Below are positions 31,823 to 41,236 of a DNA stretch of 64,000 bases, in pieces; position 1 is the stretch's first letter, and each line of letters starts with the position of its first letter. The notes under the pieces are model-generated. The model did no database searches. It was not told the DNA's origin and worked only from the letters and a program-made list of their open reading frames with translations. The position numbers were made by a program, and so were the translations under genes. Source of the DNA: Nocardioides marmorisolisilvae (GTDB lineage Bacteria > Actinomycetota > Actinomycetes > Propionibacteriales > Nocardioidaceae); NCBI RefSeq assembly GCF_003725775.1, contig NZ_RJSG01000001.1, forward strand, positions 124,262 to 188,261, in the 5' to 3' direction.

Positions 31823-32980
31823 GTGGACCTGGACGCCTTCGAGTGGCTGTTGACCGAGCCGGGTCAGCGGCTGCTGGAGAGCGCTACCGCAGCCCCGGAG
31901 GATCCGCTGCGAGCCAGCGCCGTGCTGCGCAAGCAGGGCTCGGCGGAGCACGTGGCCGCTGCGCTGACGCAGGTCGACCTGCGCCGTCGGGCGACGGAGA
32001 AGTTCGGGCCGAGCGCGGCGCGGATGTACTTCACCCCCGACGGCCTCGAGCAGGCCACCCGGCTGACCGTCGCCCGCCACCGGGCGGCCCGGCTGGTGGC
32101 TGCCGAGGTGGGCACCGCGATCGACCTCGGCTGCGGCATCGGCGGCGACCTGATCGCGACCGCGGAGGCCGGCATCACGGTGGCAGGGGTCGACCTCGAC
32201 CCGGTCCGGGTTGCCGTCGCCCGGGCGAACCTCGCCGCCCTCGGCCTGCCCGGCGCGGTTGCGGTCTCGGACGCGACGACCGTCGACCACAGCGGGTTCG
32301 ACGTCGCGTTCGCCGACCCGGCCCGGCGCTCGGCGCGGGGCCGCAGCTTCTCCGTCGACGACTGGACTCCCCCGTGGCCGTTCGTCCTCGGCCTGCTCGA
32401 GCGGAACGCCTGCGTGAAGGTGGCGCCGGGGATCCCGCACGAGCTGATCCCCGAGGGCGTCGAGGCCGAGTGGGTCAGCGACCACGGCGAGGTCAAGGAG
32501 GCGGCTCTCTGGTCGGGCGGACTGGCCAGCGCGGCGCGGCGTGCGACGGTGATCGGCGAGGGCGGCCTGGCGACGTTGACCGAGGAGGACGACCCTGGAG
32601 CCGCTGTCCGGGAGGTCGGCGAGTTCCTCTACGAACCCGACGGAGCGGTGATCCGCGCCGGTCTGGTGACCGCGGTCGCCGAGGGCGTCGGCGGCGGCCT
32701 GGTCGACGAGCACATCGCCTACGTCACCGGCGACGCGGCCTTCCGCACCCCGTTCGCCCGGGGCTACCGGGTCCGCGAGGAGCTGCCCTACCGCGAGAAG
32801 CAGCTGCGCGGCGCCCTGCGCGAGCGTGGCATCGGCCGGCTGACGATCAAGAAGCGCGGCGTCGCCGTGGTCCCCGACGAGCTCCGGAAGCGGCTCGCCC
32901 TGTCAGGCGATGCCGAGGGCACGATCGTGCTCACCCGGGTCGCCGGACAGGGCGTGTGCCTGCTGGTCGAGCCGTTCTGA
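31823..32980 (+). CDS. Class I SAM-dependent methyltransferase with THUMP-like C-terminus
   Basis: 385 residues. SAM-binding motif [19 protein letters not shown] (about 98-116), acidic loop [15 protein letters not shown], and [12 protein letters not shown] where the catalytic motif IV lies. A C-terminal segment of about 70 residues ([16 protein letters not shown]) resembles the THUMP-like domain of the actinobacterial family. The target is probably RNA (inference). CATGAT ends 6 nt before GTG 31823, so I prefer this to GTG 31817. It ends directly against the GH16 stop. Confidence 0.82.
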   Translation: MDLDAFEWLLTEPGQRLLESATAAPEDPLRASAVLRKQGSAEHVAAALTQVDLRRRATEKFGPSAARMYFTPDGLEQATRLTVARHRAARLVAAEVGTAIDLGCGIGGDLIATAEAGITVAGVDLDPVRVAVARANLAALGLPGAVAVSDATTVDHSGFDVAFADPARRSARGRSFSVDDWTPPWPFVLGLLERNACVKVAPGIPHELIPEGVEAEWVSDHGEVKEAALWSGGLASAARRATVIGEGGLATLTEEDDPGAAVREVGEFLYEPDGAVIRAGLVTAVAEGVGGGLVDEHIAYVTGDAAFRTPFARGYRVREELPYREKQLRGALRERGIGRLTIKKRGVAVVPDELRKRLALSGDAEGTIVLTRVAGQGVCLLVEPF

Positions 32981-34081
32981 CTACTTCCAGACCTTCACGT
33001 AGTCGACGTTCATCGTCGCCGGCACTGGCGCGCGACCGTCGTACTCGTTGCCCGCCGCACCGAGGGCCTGCGTCAGCGCCATGATGTACGGCTTCTGGAA
33101 AGCCGCGTCGCCCGAGGTGTTCACCAGGCAGGTCTTGCCGTTGACCTGGATCTCCAGCCGGTTCGCGCTCCAGATCAGCGTGTAGGTGTTGTAGACCCCG
33201 CGCTGCGCCGCGCAGTTCCAGGCGGTGTTCGTGCCGGGCGTCACCGGCATGCCGTAGCCGTAGTGCAGGAACGGCACCACCAGGTTCGGGTAGTAGGAGT
33301 ACAGCTCGGCGACGTCGATCTCGCCGGACATCGGCCAGATGCCGCTGGAGTAGCGGTCGTCCGGCCACATCCAGAACGCCTCGTGCAGACCCTGGAACGA
33401 CGACGCCGTGTTCTTCATGCGGACCTCGAAGCGCCCGTACTGCTGGCTGAACAGCCGGTAGGTGAAGACGCTGCCACCGATGTAGTTGGTCGGGCCGCTC
33501 ATCCCCCCGAAGGAGCAGCTGACCGGGGTCGAAACCTTGCGAACGGTGAGGTTCAGGGTCCCGCCACCGACGTTGACCACCGACGGGTCGTCGACGTAGC
33601 AGGCGTGGGTGGCCTGGACGCCGGAGGCGAACTGGGTCTGCACCGCCCACTTGGACCGGTCCAGGCTGGTGCCGCTGAAGTCGTCGACGAACGAGCAGCT
33701 CCACAGCGAACCGTCGGCCTTGGCCGGACGAGTGCCGCAGCTGTCGCTGCCGGCCGGCTTGACCACGACCGTACGGCTGGTCGTCGTGGTGCTCGCGGCA
33801 CGGAGAGCGGTGCTCGTCGTGGTCGCCGCCGGGACCCGCGCGGTGTAGGTGCGGTGGTGCACCTTCACCCGGCGCGCGGTCACCCAGACCTTGCCGACCC
33901 GCTTCTGGATCTTGACCGACTTCACGTGGGCCGAGACCCGGCCCTTGACCACGAACTCGTGCCCCACCCGGTGCACGCTCGGCGTCCCCACGACGGTGTG
34001 CGGACGCGACGAGGCGTTCGACGGCTGGGCCAGGACGAACGTCCCGGTGACGGCCAGCAGCAGCGCAACGGCGTACTTCAT
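32981..34081 (-). CDS. Second secreted GH16 beta-glucanase
   Basis: 366 residues: signal peptide (1-24), an N-terminal beta-sandwich of about 60 residues (VHRVGHEFVVKGRV to ARVPA), Thr-rich linker (86-105), GH16 domain from about 115. Active site GEIDVAE with Glu254 nucleophile, Asp256 and Glu259. It shares the SGEID-x-AELYS-Y pattern and length with the GH16 at 2119-3387 but has a different N-terminal module. SD GGGAGGAG is 5 nt before ATG 34081. Extracellular beta-glucan hydrolysis expected. Confidence 0.9.
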   Translation of the reverse strand: MKYAVALLLAVTGTFVLAQPSNASSRPHTVVGTPSVHRVGHEFVVKGRVSAHVKSVKIQKRVGKVWVTARRVKVHHRTYTARVPAATTTSTALRAASTTTTSRTVVVKPAGSDSCGTRPAKADGSLWSCSFVDDFSGTSLDRSKWAVQTQFASGVQATHACYVDDPSVVNVGGGTLNLTVRKVSTPVSCSFGGMSGPTNYIGGSVFTYRLFSQQYGRFEVRMKNTASSFQGLHEAFWMWPDDRYSSGIWPMSGEIDVAELYSYYPNLVVPFLHYGYGMPVTPGTNTAWNCAAQRGVYNTYTLIWSANRLEIQVNGKTCLVNTSGDAAFQKPYIMALTQALGAAGNEYDGRAPVPATMNVDYVKVWK

Positions 34082-34120
34082 CTCGACTCCTCCCAGAGGG
34101 AAGGTGTCGAGGAACAACTG

Positions 34121-34140
34121 CGGCGATCTTCCGATCGCCG
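34121..34140 (-). other. 5' UTR hairpin with GGAA tetraloop upstream of GH16
   Basis: CGGCGATC-GGAA-GATCGCCG on the minus strand gives an 8-bp perfect stem closed by a GNRA tetraloop, 40 nt upstream of the start. It may stabilise the mRNA or be an attenuation element. Confidence 0.45.
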
Positions 34141-34157
34141 GCCCCCGGTACGGCACC

Positions 34158-34187
34158 TGCCCTAATCGATGAGTCCACTTTAGGGCA
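34158..34187. promoter_or_regulatory. Inverted repeat in GH16 promoter
   Basis: TGCCCTAA-N14-TTAGGGCA, 8-bp perfect arms, centred about 90 bp upstream of the second GH16 start. Likely operator for a glucan-responsive repressor. Confidence 0.45.
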
Positions 34188-34221
34188 TTATGTCCGTTTT
34201 GTCACCTTAAGCTGAATGGCG

Positions 34222-34253
34222 GAGGCTCCCCGGGCCGTAGGTCCCGGAGCCTC
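34222..34253 (-). terminator. Terminator after SRPBCC gene
   Basis: GAGGCTCC and GGAGCCTC form a stem (with further C/G pairs inside) 20 bp past the stop of the minus-strand SRPBCC gene. No clear U-tract. Confidence 0.55.
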
Positions 34254-34273
34254 TACTTCACGATCGGCAGGGA

Positions 34274-34762
34274 TCAGCCTTCTGCCAGCAGTTCGTCCAG
34301 CTTCTCGTAGCCGTCGACGATGCCGTGCTCCATCCCGCTGGCGATCGCCGAGTCGCGCTCCTCCACGCTCGAGCCGACGCTGCGGATGACCAGGCGCGTA
34401 CGACCGCCCGGCAGCGGCTCCAGCGTCAGGATCTCGAGCGCGACGGCGTCCGGCGAACCCCGGAAGGTGAAGGTCTGCACGATCCGCTCGTTCTCGCGGA
34501 CCTCGTGGAACGAGCCGTAGAACTCGAACGCGTCCTCGCCGCGGCGGTGGGTGTAGGCGTAGCGGCCGCCGGTGCGGGCGTCGAACTCCTCGACCGTCAT
34601 CTCCAGGTCCCGCGGCCCGAGCCAGCGCTTGAGCAGCTCGGGGTCGGTGTGCGCGCGGAAGACCTTGTCAGGCGTCGCGTCGAACTCGCGGACGAGGTCG
34701 ATCCACGGCACGCCGGCCGGGGCGTCGATCGTGGTCTCCGGGTGGGTGGTCATGGTCGTCAT
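34274..34762 (-). CDS. SRPBCC/AHSA1-like protein
   Basis: 162 residues with the START/Bet v1-type fold: VREFDATPDKVFRAHTDPE, LLKRWLGPRDLEM, YGSFHEVRENERIVQTFTF and MEHGIVDGYEKLDELL. Such proteins bind hydrophobic small molecules or act on chaperone partners. Start ATG 34762 overlaps the ArsR stop (ATGA), giving the common ArsR-SRPBCC pair in which the regulator controls both. Confidence 0.9.
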   Translation of the reverse strand: MTTMTTHPETTIDAPAGVPWIDLVREFDATPDKVFRAHTDPELLKRWLGPRDLEMTVEEFDARTGGRYAYTHRRGEDAFEFYGSFHEVRENERIVQTFTFRGSPDAVALEILTLEPLPGGRTRLVIRSVGSSVEERDSAIASGMEHGIVDGYEKLDELLAEG

Positions 34763-35130
34763 GATGCTCCTCGGTTGGTGTCGAGGTTGCTCGCGGAGTC
34801 CATCTCGGCCAGCACGCCGTCCAGGCGCTGGTAGCGCGCCTCGGCCTGGGCGCGGTAGCGCTCGATCCACTTGGTCATCAGGTCGAACACCTCCGCTTCC
34901 AGGTGGACCGGGCGCCGCTGGGCGTCCCTGCCCTTGGTGACCAGACCCGCCTCCTCGAGCACCTTCAGGTGCTTGGAGACCGCCTGAAGCGACACGTCGT
35001 ACGCCGAGCCGAGCTCGCTCACGGTCGCGTCACCGTCAGTCAGCCGGGCGACGATGTCGCGCCGGGTCGGGTCCGCCAGAGCGCTGAACACCCGGGAGAG
35101 CCGATCCTCCGCCGCCGCCTGCTGAGCCAT
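34759..35130 (-). CDS. ArsR-family regulator (no metal site)
   Basis: 123 residues, winged helix: RVFSALADPTRRDIVARL then SLQAVSKHLKVLEEAGLV. It has no cysteine, so it is not a thiol-based metal sensor; in ArsR-SRPBCC pairs the signal is unknown. The gene likely represses its own operon from the TCAAC/GTTGA sites upstream. C-terminal helix MTKWIERYRAQAEARY mediates dimerisation. Confidence 0.9.
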   Translation of the reverse strand: MAQQAAAEDRLSRVFSALADPTRRDIVARLTDGDATVSELGSAYDVSLQAVSKHLKVLEEAGLVTKGRDAQRRPVHLEAEVFDLMTKWIERYRAQAEARYQRLDGVLAEMDSASNLDTNRGAS

Positions 35131-35162
35131 GTCGCACTCCTGTGCCGATTGAGCCTGTCAAA

Positions 35163-35225
35163 ATCAACCTCTTGGTTGATAACAACCATGCCCGGGTTCG
35201 CGGGCATTGTCAACCGTCGAGTTGA
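35163..35225. promoter_or_regulatory. Paired operator sites upstream of ArsR-SRPBCC
   Basis: ATCAACC-N4-GGTTGAT (35163-35180) and TCAAC-N6-GTTGA (35210-35225) share the half-site, 30 bp apart, with a further perfect stem ATGCCCG-N6-CGGGCAT between them (35188-35207). They fit a two-site ArsR autoregulatory operator. Confidence 0.6.
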
Positions 35226-35272
35226 ATACGTTCGGCCGTGATCGACGTGTCCTCCCCGTGCCCGGTGTGCAC

Positions 35273-35515
35273 CTACTCGTAGTGCGGCGTGCCCTCAAGC
35301 GCCTGAGCGACGAGCACCCAGGGCGAGTCGGGGAGTGGATCCCCGTTGTTGACGTACACGTTCTCGATGGACCCGAGCAGAGCTCCGAAGGCTTCTAGGA
35401 AACCGTCGAGGCCCTCGTGCTCCCAGCCGTCGGCCCCTCGGGCGAGGTCCGCACGGACCAGTTCCACGGCAGCAAGAACCTGATCACGACCCGCCAGTAC
35501 GCCATCGTCGCTCAA
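35273..35515 (-). CDS. Small acidic protein in mscR operon
   Basis: 80 residues if it starts at TTG 35515, which overlaps the stop of the MBL gene (TTGA). It is acidic, with WEHEGLDGFLEAFGALLGS and a conserved-looking YVNNGDPLPDSPWVLVAQAL end. It looks like the small DUF7660-type proteins (memory only, unsure). The coupling with formaldehyde-detoxification genes suggests an accessory role. Function unknown. Confidence 0.65.
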   Translation of the reverse strand: MSDDGVLAGRDQVLAAVELVRADLARGADGWEHEGLDGFLEAFGALLGSIENVYVNNGDPLPDSPWVLVAQALEGTPHYE

Positions 35516-36120
35516 AGACCCATCCGTTCCTTCTCGATATGTAAAACGGTGTCCTCGCCGTGCCCGGTGTGCACCACGGTCTCGTCCGGCAACGCGAACA
35601 GCTTCGCGCGGATCGATTCGACGATCAGGTCGGCGTCGCTGAAGGAGCGCCCGGTCGCGCCCGGTCCCCCGTGGAACAGGGTGTCGCCGGTGAACACGCA
35701 TCCGAGCTCCGGCGCGTAGACGCAGACGGCCCCCGGAGCGTGGCCCGGGGTGTGCAGGATGCGCAGCGGCGTACCGGCGACGGTGAGCTCCATGCCGTCG
35801 TGCAGGTCGACGTCCCAGAGGTTCTCGGTGTGGGTGAGGTCCCACAAGGGCTTGTCCGCGGGGTGCAGCAGGATCGGCGCGACGACCCGCTCGCGCAGCG
35901 CCGGCGCGACGCGGACGTGATCGTCGTGGGCGTGGGTGCACAGGATCGCCTTGACCTTCCGGTCTCCCACCACCGCCATGATCCCGTCGACGTCGTGCGG
36001 GGCGTCGATGACGACGCACTCCTCGTCATCGCCGATGACCCAGACGTTGTTCTCGACCTCGAAGGTCTGCCCGTCCAGGGAGAAGGTGCCGCTGGTGGTT
36101 CCGTGGTCGACACGGGCCAT
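35512..36120 (-). CDS. Metallo-beta-lactamase-fold hydrolase, likely S-formylmycothiol hydrolase
   Basis: 202 residues with the MBL metal motif CTHAHDDH (His63, His65, Asp67, His68), LHTPGHAPGAVC and FTGDTLFHGG. It starts inside the stop of mscR (TGATG). An MBL gene next to mscR is also found in mycobacteria (Rv2259-Rv2260), so it is a good candidate for splitting S-formylmycothiol to formate and mycothiol, or for a glyoxalase-II-type reaction. The specific substrate is inference. Confidence 0.85.
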   Translation of the reverse strand: MARVDHGTTSGTFSLDGQTFEVENNVWVIGDDEECVVIDAPHDVDGIMAVVGDRKVKAILCTHAHDDHVRVAPALRERVVAPILLHPADKPLWDLTHTENLWDVDLHDGMELTVAGTPLRILHTPGHAPGAVCVYAPELGCVFTGDTLFHGGPGATGRSFSDADLIVESIRAKLFALPDETVVHTGHGEDTVLHIEKERMGL

Positions 36121-37205
36121 CAGAGAACCACGACCGAGCGCAGCACGTCGCCGTGGTGCATCTTCTCGAAGGCGACCTCGATGTCGCCGATGCCGATCTC
36201 CTCGCTGACGAAGGCGTCCAGGTCGAGCCGGCCCTGGCGGTAGAGGTCCACCAGCATGGGGAAGTCGCGCGAGGGCAGGCAGTCGCCGTACCAGCTCGAC
36301 TTCAGCGAACCGCCGCGGCCGAAGACGTCGATGAGCGGGATGTCGGGGACCTTCATGTCGGGCGTCGGGACGCCGACGAGGACGACGGTTCCGGCCAGGT
36401 CGCGCGCGTAGAAGGCCTGCTTCCAGGTCTCCGGGCGACCGACGGCCTCGATGACCACGTCGGCGCCGAACCCACCGGTCAGCGCCTGGATCGCTTCGAC
36501 CACATCGCCCGCACCGGCGTTCACCGTGTGCGTGGCGCCGAGCTTCTTCGCGCCCTCGAGCTTCCGGTCGTCGAGGTCGACGGCGATGATCGTGCCCGCT
36601 CCCGCGAGCGCAGACCCGGCCACCGCTGCAGCGCCGACGCCGCCGCAGCCGATGACGGCGACCGACGTGCCGCGGGTGACGTTGCCGGTGTTGATCGCAG
36701 CGCCGATGCCGGCCATCACGCCGCAGCCGAGCAGGCCGACAGCAGCCGCTCGCGCGTCCGGGTCGACCTTGGTGCACTGGCCGGCGGCCACCAGCGTCTT
36801 CTCGATGAAGGCGCCGATGCCCAGCGCCGGGGACAGCTCGGTGCCGTCCTCCAGCGTCATCTTCTGGGTGGCGTTGAAGGTGGCGAAGCAGTACCACGGC
36901 TCGCCGCGGTTGCAGGCCCGGCAGTCACCGCACACGGCACGCCAGTTCAGGATCACGAAGTCGCCCGGAGCTACGTCGGTGACGCCCGGTCCGACCGCCT
37001 CGACCACGCCCGCGGCCTCGTGGCCGAGCAGGAACGGGAAGTCGTCGTTGATGCCGCCCTCGCGGTAGTGCAGGTCGGTGTGGCACACCCCGCAGGCCTG
37101 GACCTTCACCACGGCCTCGCCCGGGCCCGGGTCCGGGACGTTGATGGTGACCAGCTCGACGGGTGCTCCCTTGCTCCGGGCGATCACGCCCTGGACCTGC
37201 TGCAT
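36120..37205 (-). CDS. mscR: S-(hydroxymethyl)mycothiol dehydrogenase
   Basis: 361 residues, zinc-dependent medium-chain dehydrogenase. Oxidises the formaldehyde-mycothiol adduct with NAD. Catalytic zinc ligands in QACGVCHTD (Cys38) and GHEAAG; structural zinc loop [15 protein letters not shown] with four Cys; NAD fold [37 protein letters not shown] near the C-terminus is MscR-type. SD GAGGAG lies 6 nt before the ATG. It leads the three-gene operon. Confidence 0.93.
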   Translation of the reverse strand: MQQVQGVIARSKGAPVELVTINVPDPGPGEAVVKVQACGVCHTDLHYREGGINDDFPFLLGHEAAGVVEAVGPGVTDVAPGDFVILNWRAVCGDCRACNRGEPWYCFATFNATQKMTLEDGTELSPALGIGAFIEKTLVAAGQCTKVDPDARAAAVGLLGCGVMAGIGAAINTGNVTRGTSVAVIGCGGVGAAAVAGSALAGAGTIIAVDLDDRKLEGAKKLGATHTVNAGAGDVVEAIQALTGGFGADVVIEAVGRPETWKQAFYARDLAGTVVLVGVPTPDMKVPDIPLIDVFGRGGSLKSSWYGDCLPSRDFPMLVDLYRQGRLDLDAFVSEEIGIGDIEVAFEKMHHGDVLRSVVVL

Positions 37206-37279
37206 CGATGTCTCCTCGCGTGGTGGGACTCCTCCTCGGCGACCCTCTCACCCGGGCTGAGAAACACAACAGGTCTCGT

Positions 37280-37305
37280 GCAACCTTTTCCGCGCTCGTC
37301 ACGTC
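37280..37305 (+). promoter_or_regulatory. Candidate ECF-type promoter of the sigma gene
   Basis: GCAACC-N16-CGTC is close to the AAC...CGTC layout of many ECF sigma promoters and lies just upstream of an ECF sigma gene, suggesting autoregulation. Confidence 0.45.
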
Positions 37306-37329
37306 CGGAGGGGTGAAAGGAGGTGCATG

Positions 37330-37884
37330 ATGCTCACGACCACAGGAGACGCAACCGTGACCGATCTCAGCCGCGACACCGCGACGGACTTCGAGAGCTG
37401 GATGGCCGCCCGGCAGCACAAGCTGCTGCGCACCGCGTACCTGCTGACCGGAGACGTGCACACGGCCGAGGACCTCACCCAGACCACGTTGGCCAAGGTC
37501 TACCTGGCCTGGGACCGGGTCTCGGCCGCGCAGTCGGTGGATGCCTACGCGCGCAAGATCATGGTCAACGAGCACACCTCCATGTGGCGCCGGCTGTGGC
37601 GCCACCGCGAGACCGTGACCGACACCAGCACCCACGATGTGCCGGTGGCGGCGAACGAGTACGACGGCGTCGGCGCCGCGCTCTGGGACGCGGTCACCGC
37701 GCTGCCCGAGCGGCAACGCGCGGTCGTCGTCCTGCGCTACTACGAACAGCTCTCCGAGAAGGAAGCCGCCGAGGCCCTCGGCGTCTCGCTCGGCACCGTC
37801 AAGTCCCAGGCCAGCCGTGCGCTGGACACCCTCCGGTCGCGTCTCGGCGACCGCACCGATCTTGCTGGATGGGAGGCCAACTGA
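37330..37884 (+). CDS. ECF sigma factor, SigE family (actinobacterial)
   Basis: 184 residues. Region 2 (LLRTAYLLTGDVHTAEDLTQ), a variable linker, and region 4 (LPERQRAVVVLRYYEQLSEK with EAAEALGVSLGTVKSQASRA) are present; no extra C-terminal domain. The SD AGGAGG is 3 nt from ATG 37327 and 6 nt from ATG 37330, so 37330 is preferred. The stop overlaps the next gene's ATG, which encodes the likely anti-sigma factor. Confidence 0.92.
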   Translation: MLTTTGDATVTDLSRDTATDFESWMAARQHKLLRTAYLLTGDVHTAEDLTQTTLAKVYLAWDRVSAAQSVDAYARKIMVNEHTSMWRRLWRHRETVTDTSTHDVPVAANEYDGVGAALWDAVTALPERQRAVVVLRYYEQLSEKEAAEALGVSLGTVKSQASRALDTLRSRLGDRTDLAGWEAN

Positions 37885-39116
37885 TGAACGGCCCCATGAA
37901 CGACGACCTGACCAACACGCTGAACAAGCGCGCGGACGACTTCGCGCGCCTCGGCGGCCACGACCTCGACCTGGCCCAGGTCGTCTCGCGCGCCGGGGAG
38001 ATCCGGCGCGGGCGGCGGATGCGCGCCTCGATCGTGATGGCGGCGGTGACGGTCGCGATCGCCGTGCCGGTCGGGGTGACCGTCCTCGGTCAGAACGACA
38101 CCTCCCGCAAGCCGGAGCCGACGCCGACGACGCAGGCGCCCGCAGACCACAGCAAGATCATCATGGCCGACCTCACGCCGGGTGCGAAGCCGAAGCTCGG
38201 CGTGGTCCTCAAGGGCTCCGTGGAGACGCAGGACGGCACCGTCACGCTGCCGTCGATCTACGGCGACGAGCTCGCGACCCCGCAGCTCGTCAGCGCCTAC
38301 GCCACCCGGGACGGCTACATGCTGGTCTCCAGCGACGACTCCGGGAACAACACCGTGCGCTACTGGAGCCAGACCGATACGACGCAGACCAAGACCTGGC
38401 CGATCGACGGCAACGTGGTCGTCTCCGCCGAGGGCAACGTCGCCGCGTTCACCCAGCCGGACGGAACCGTCACGGTCGTGCAGGACGACGGCAGCCTGTA
38501 CTTCGACCTGGGCAAGATCCCGGACCCCGGTGCGTTCACCGCGGTCGGCGTGAGCGGCGAGAACTGCTCGGGACGCTCGGACCTGGAGGACTCCTGCGAG
38601 GTGCTGGTCGGCACCCAGGGACAGATCCAGCAGACCTGGCAGATCGACGCGCACGGCAAGACCTCCCAGGTCTACCCGGACTTCCAGCGCGTCTCCGACA
38701 TCAGCGCCGACGGCGACGTGGCGGGCATCGTCTCCTACACCGACAGCGGCGCCTGCTCGGAGGTGGAGACCAAGGACGGTGCGAAGCTCTGGGAGTCCTG
38801 CACCTACCGGATCATCTCGTTCTCGCCCGGCGGTGAGTACGTGCTGGCCGCCAACGTCGAGAACGACGGCCTCGGCGACAAGGACCTGACCATCCTGAAC
38901 GCGAAGACCGGCGACGTCGTGCTCCACCTCGAGACCGTGGCCAGCTCCTACATCCCCCAGATGATCTGGGAGGACGCCAGCCACGTCCTGGCCGTGGTCA
39001 GCGACGAGCTGAGCCAGTCGGTGCAGCGGATCGCCCTGAACGGCAACCGCACCAACGCGTTCCCGATCACGCCGAACCCGGAGAACGGCTACGCGTTCCA
39101 CCTGGTGCAGCCCTAG
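37884..39116 (+). CDS. Membrane protein with extracytoplasmic beta-propeller, likely anti-sigma factor
   Basis: 410 residues: about 45 cytoplasmic residues able to hold the sigma factor, one membrane span (about 48-66, [19 protein letters not shown]), a Thr/Pro linker, then a long extracytoplasmic domain with repeats of about 40-45 residues resembling a TolB-like propeller ([27 protein letters not shown]). The anti-sigma role is inferred from coupling (TGATG) and topology; no zinc-finger motif of the ZAS type is seen. Its stop overlaps the tsaD stop. Confidence 0.75.
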   Translation: MNGPMNDDLTNTLNKRADDFARLGGHDLDLAQVVSRAGEIRRGRRMRASIVMAAVTVAIAVPVGVTVLGQNDTSRKPEPTPTTQAPADHSKIIMADLTPGAKPKLGVVLKGSVETQDGTVTLPSIYGDELATPQLVSAYATRDGYMLVSSDDSGNNTVRYWSQTDTTQTKTWPIDGNVVVSAEGNVAAFTQPDGTVTVVQDDGSLYFDLGKIPDPGAFTAVGVSGENCSGRSDLEDSCEVLVGTQGQIQQTWQIDAHGKTSQVYPDFQRVSDISADGDVAGIVSYTDSGACSEVETKDGAKLWESCTYRIISFSPGGEYVLAANVENDGLGDKDLTILNAKTGDVVLHLETVASSYIPQMIWEDASHVLAVVSDELSQSVQRIALNGNRTNAFPITPNPENGYAFHLVQP

Positions 39117-40165
39117 ACGTTCAGGACCAGCTCCACCGGCATGGAGGAGTCCGCAGGAAGATCCAGCGGCGAGGGTCGTCGCCCCCGGGCCACCATCTCG
39201 GCCCCGAGGGCGGCGACCATCGCGCCGTTGTCGGTACAGAGCCCGGGTCGGGGCACGCGGACCCGGATGCCGAGCTTGGTGGCACGCTCCTCGGCGACGT
39301 AGCGCAGCCGCGAGTTCGCGGCGACTCCTCCGCCGATGAGGATGTCCTCGATGCCCTCGGTCGCGGCGGCGTCGAGCGCCTTGCGGACCAGCACGTCCAC
39401 GACCGCCTCCTGGAACGCGGCGGCGACATCGGCGACGGGCACCGGCTCACCGGAGGCAGCCTTCGCCTCGACCCAGCGGGCGACCGCGGTCTTCAGGCCG
39501 GAGAACGAGAAGTCGAAGCGGTGCCGCTCCAGATCGCGCTTGGAGGTCAGGCCGCGCGGGAAGTCGATCGAGACCGAGTCGCCCTCGCGCGCCACCCGGT
39601 CGATGTGCGGGCCACCGGGGAACGGCAGCCCGAGCAACCGGGCGACCTTGTCGAAGGCCTCACCGGCCGCGTCGTCGATGGTCGCGCCCAGCGGCGTCAC
39701 GGTGTCGGTCACGTCGTCCACGCGCAGGATCGAGGAGTGCCCGCCGGAGACGAGCAGCGCCAGGCACGGGTCCGGCAGCGGACCGTGCTCGAGCTGGTCG
39801 ACGGCGACGTGCGCGGCCAGGTGGTTGATGCCGTAGAGCGGCTTCTCGAGCGCGATCGCGAGCGACTTCGCAGCCGCGACCCCGACGAGCAGCGCGCCGG
39901 CCAGGCCGGGGCCGGAGGTCACCGAGATCGCGTCGACGTCGGTGAGCGCGATGCCGGCGGTCTCGCAGGCCCGCTCGATCGTCGGGACCATCGCCTCGAG
40001 GTGGGCACGGGAAGCGACCTCGGGAACGACGCCGCCGAAGCGGGCGTGCTCCTCGACGCTGCTGGCGACCGCATCGGCGAGCAGTGTGTGCCCGCGGACG
40101 ATGCCGATGCCGGTCTCGTCGCAGGAGGTCTCGATGCCGAGGACCAGGGGCTCGTGCGCGCTCAT
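39113..40165 (-). CDS. tsaD: tRNA t6A37 threonylcarbamoyltransferase TsaD
   Basis: 350 residues. Transfers threonylcarbamoyl from TC-AMP to A37 of ANN-decoding tRNAs. [15 protein letters not shown], the metal-binding HLEAMVP and [10 protein letters not shown] (HxxAH), and [11 protein letters not shown] are diagnostic. Start overlaps rimI stop by 4 nt. Forms the complex with TsaB and TsaE encoded in the same operon. Confidence 0.98.
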   Translation of the reverse strand: MSAHEPLVLGIETSCDETGIGIVRGHTLLADAVASSVEEHARFGGVVPEVASRAHLEAMVPTIERACETAGIALTDVDAISVTSGPGLAGALLVGVAAAKSLAIALEKPLYGINHLAAHVAVDQLEHGPLPDPCLALLVSGGHSSILRVDDVTDTVTPLGATIDDAAGEAFDKVARLLGLPFPGGPHIDRVAREGDSVSIDFPRGLTSKRDLERHRFDFSFSGLKTAVARWVEAKAASGEPVPVADVAAAFQEAVVDVLVRKALDAAATEGIEDILIGGGVAANSRLRYVAEERATKLGIRVRVPRPGLCTDNGAMVAALGAEMVARGRRPSPLDLPADSSMPVELVLNV

Positions 40166-40620
40166 GCGCGGCCTCCGCAGCCGGCGACCAGCGGCAGCCG
40201 CATCACCACGGCGTCGGTGCCGTCGCGGTAGTAGCGCGGGCGCCGGTCGATCTCCACGAACCCGCGGGCGGCGTAGAAGGACAGTGCACCCGTGTTGTCG
40301 GCACGCACCTCCAGCAGCATCCGGTCGGCGCCGGTGCTCGGGGCGTGCGCGACGACCTCGTCGAGCAGCGCGGTGGCCAGGCCGCGGCGGCGGGCGTCCT
40401 CGGCGACGCCGATCCGCTGGAGCTCGGCGATGTCGCCGGCGTACGAGGCGACGGCGTATCCCTGGATCCCGTCGTCCTCGGCCACCAGGTAGGAGATCGT
40501 CGGCAGGCCGCCCTCGATGCCGTCGCGGACCAGGTTCTCGCTCCAGGCGTCAACGCCCTGGGTCAACGCCTCCAGCTCGACCACCGCGGGCACGTCGGCT
40601 GTCCGGGCCTCGCGGATCAT
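40162..40620 (-). CDS. rimI: Ribosomal protein S18-alanine N-acetyltransferase RimI-like
   Basis: 152 residues, single GNAT domain with [17 protein letters not shown] as the acetyl-CoA loop and the [19 protein letters not shown] tail. By synteny between tsaB and tsaD it is RimI, acetylating the N-terminus of S18 (or other proteins in actinobacteria). Start overlaps tsaB stop (ATGA). Confidence 0.88.
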   Translation of the reverse strand: MIREARTADVPAVVELEALTQGVDAWSENLVRDGIEGGLPTISYLVAEDDGIQGYAVASYAGDIAELQRIGVAEDARRRGLATALLDEVVAHAPSTGADRMLLEVRADNTGALSFYAARGFVEIDRRPRYYRDGTDAVVMRLPLVAGCGGRA

Positions 40621-41231
40621 GACGCCCTCTCGATCGCGTCCGGACGGCGCAGGTAGAGCGGCTCGGGGTCCAGCAGCGCGAAGCGCTCGCGGACGACCAC
40701 GTCGCACAGCACCGCGGCGTCCGGGTGCTCGGGGCCGGCGGAGTTCGGGAAGGCCTCGGGGTAGAGCAGCGCGCCGCGGCCGATGACCAGCGCGTCCGTG
40801 GCGGCCTCGGCGGGCTTCACGACGTCGGGGCCGCCGATCCGCTGCCGGCTCGCGTAGGAGGCCAGGTAGACCTCCTTGCGGCGGGCATCGGTCGCGATCG
40901 AGAACTCGTCGTGACCGGCGTCCATCGCCTCGGCGGCGAGGATGTCGAGCGTGCAGACCCCGTAGACCGGGATGCCGAGCGCGAACGCCATAGTCCGGGC
41001 GGTGACCAGACCGACGCGCAGGCCGGTGAACGGACCGGGGCCGACCCCGACGGCGACCGCGGAGACGTCGCGGCTGGTGGCACCGGCCTGAGCCAGCACG
41101 TCGGCGATGCCCGGGGCGAGCATCTCGCCGTGCCGCATCGCCTCGCTCGAGGCGTACTCGGCCACGACCCGGTCGCCGTCGTGCAGGGCGACGGTGACGT
41201 GCGGGGTGGCGGTGTCGAAGGCGAGCAACAT
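40617..41231 (-). CDS. tsaB: t6A complex subunit TsaB
   Basis: 204 residues, an inactive ASKHA-fold partner of TsaD. LLAFDTATPHVTVALHDGD, VGPGPFTGLRVGLVTARTMA and ATDARRKEVYLA are TsaB hallmarks. TAGGTT ends 7 nt before ATG 41231, a leaderless internal promoter 5 nt after tsaE. Confidence 0.95.
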   Translation of the reverse strand: MLLAFDTATPHVTVALHDGDRVVAEYASSEAMRHGEMLAPGIADVLAQAGATSRDVSAVAVGVGPGPFTGLRVGLVTARTMAFALGIPVYGVCTLDILAAEAMDAGHDEFSIATDARRKEVYLASYASRQRIGGPDVVKPAEAATDALVIGRGALLYPEAFPNSAGPEHPDAAVLCDVVVRERFALLDPEPLYLRRPDAIERAS

Positions 41232-41236
41232 CGGGT

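Noticed and set aside
35516-36019. N-terminal extension of the small gene at 35273-35515
   Set aside because: The extension is an Arg-rich mirror frame across the MBL gene; only the last 80 residues look like protein.
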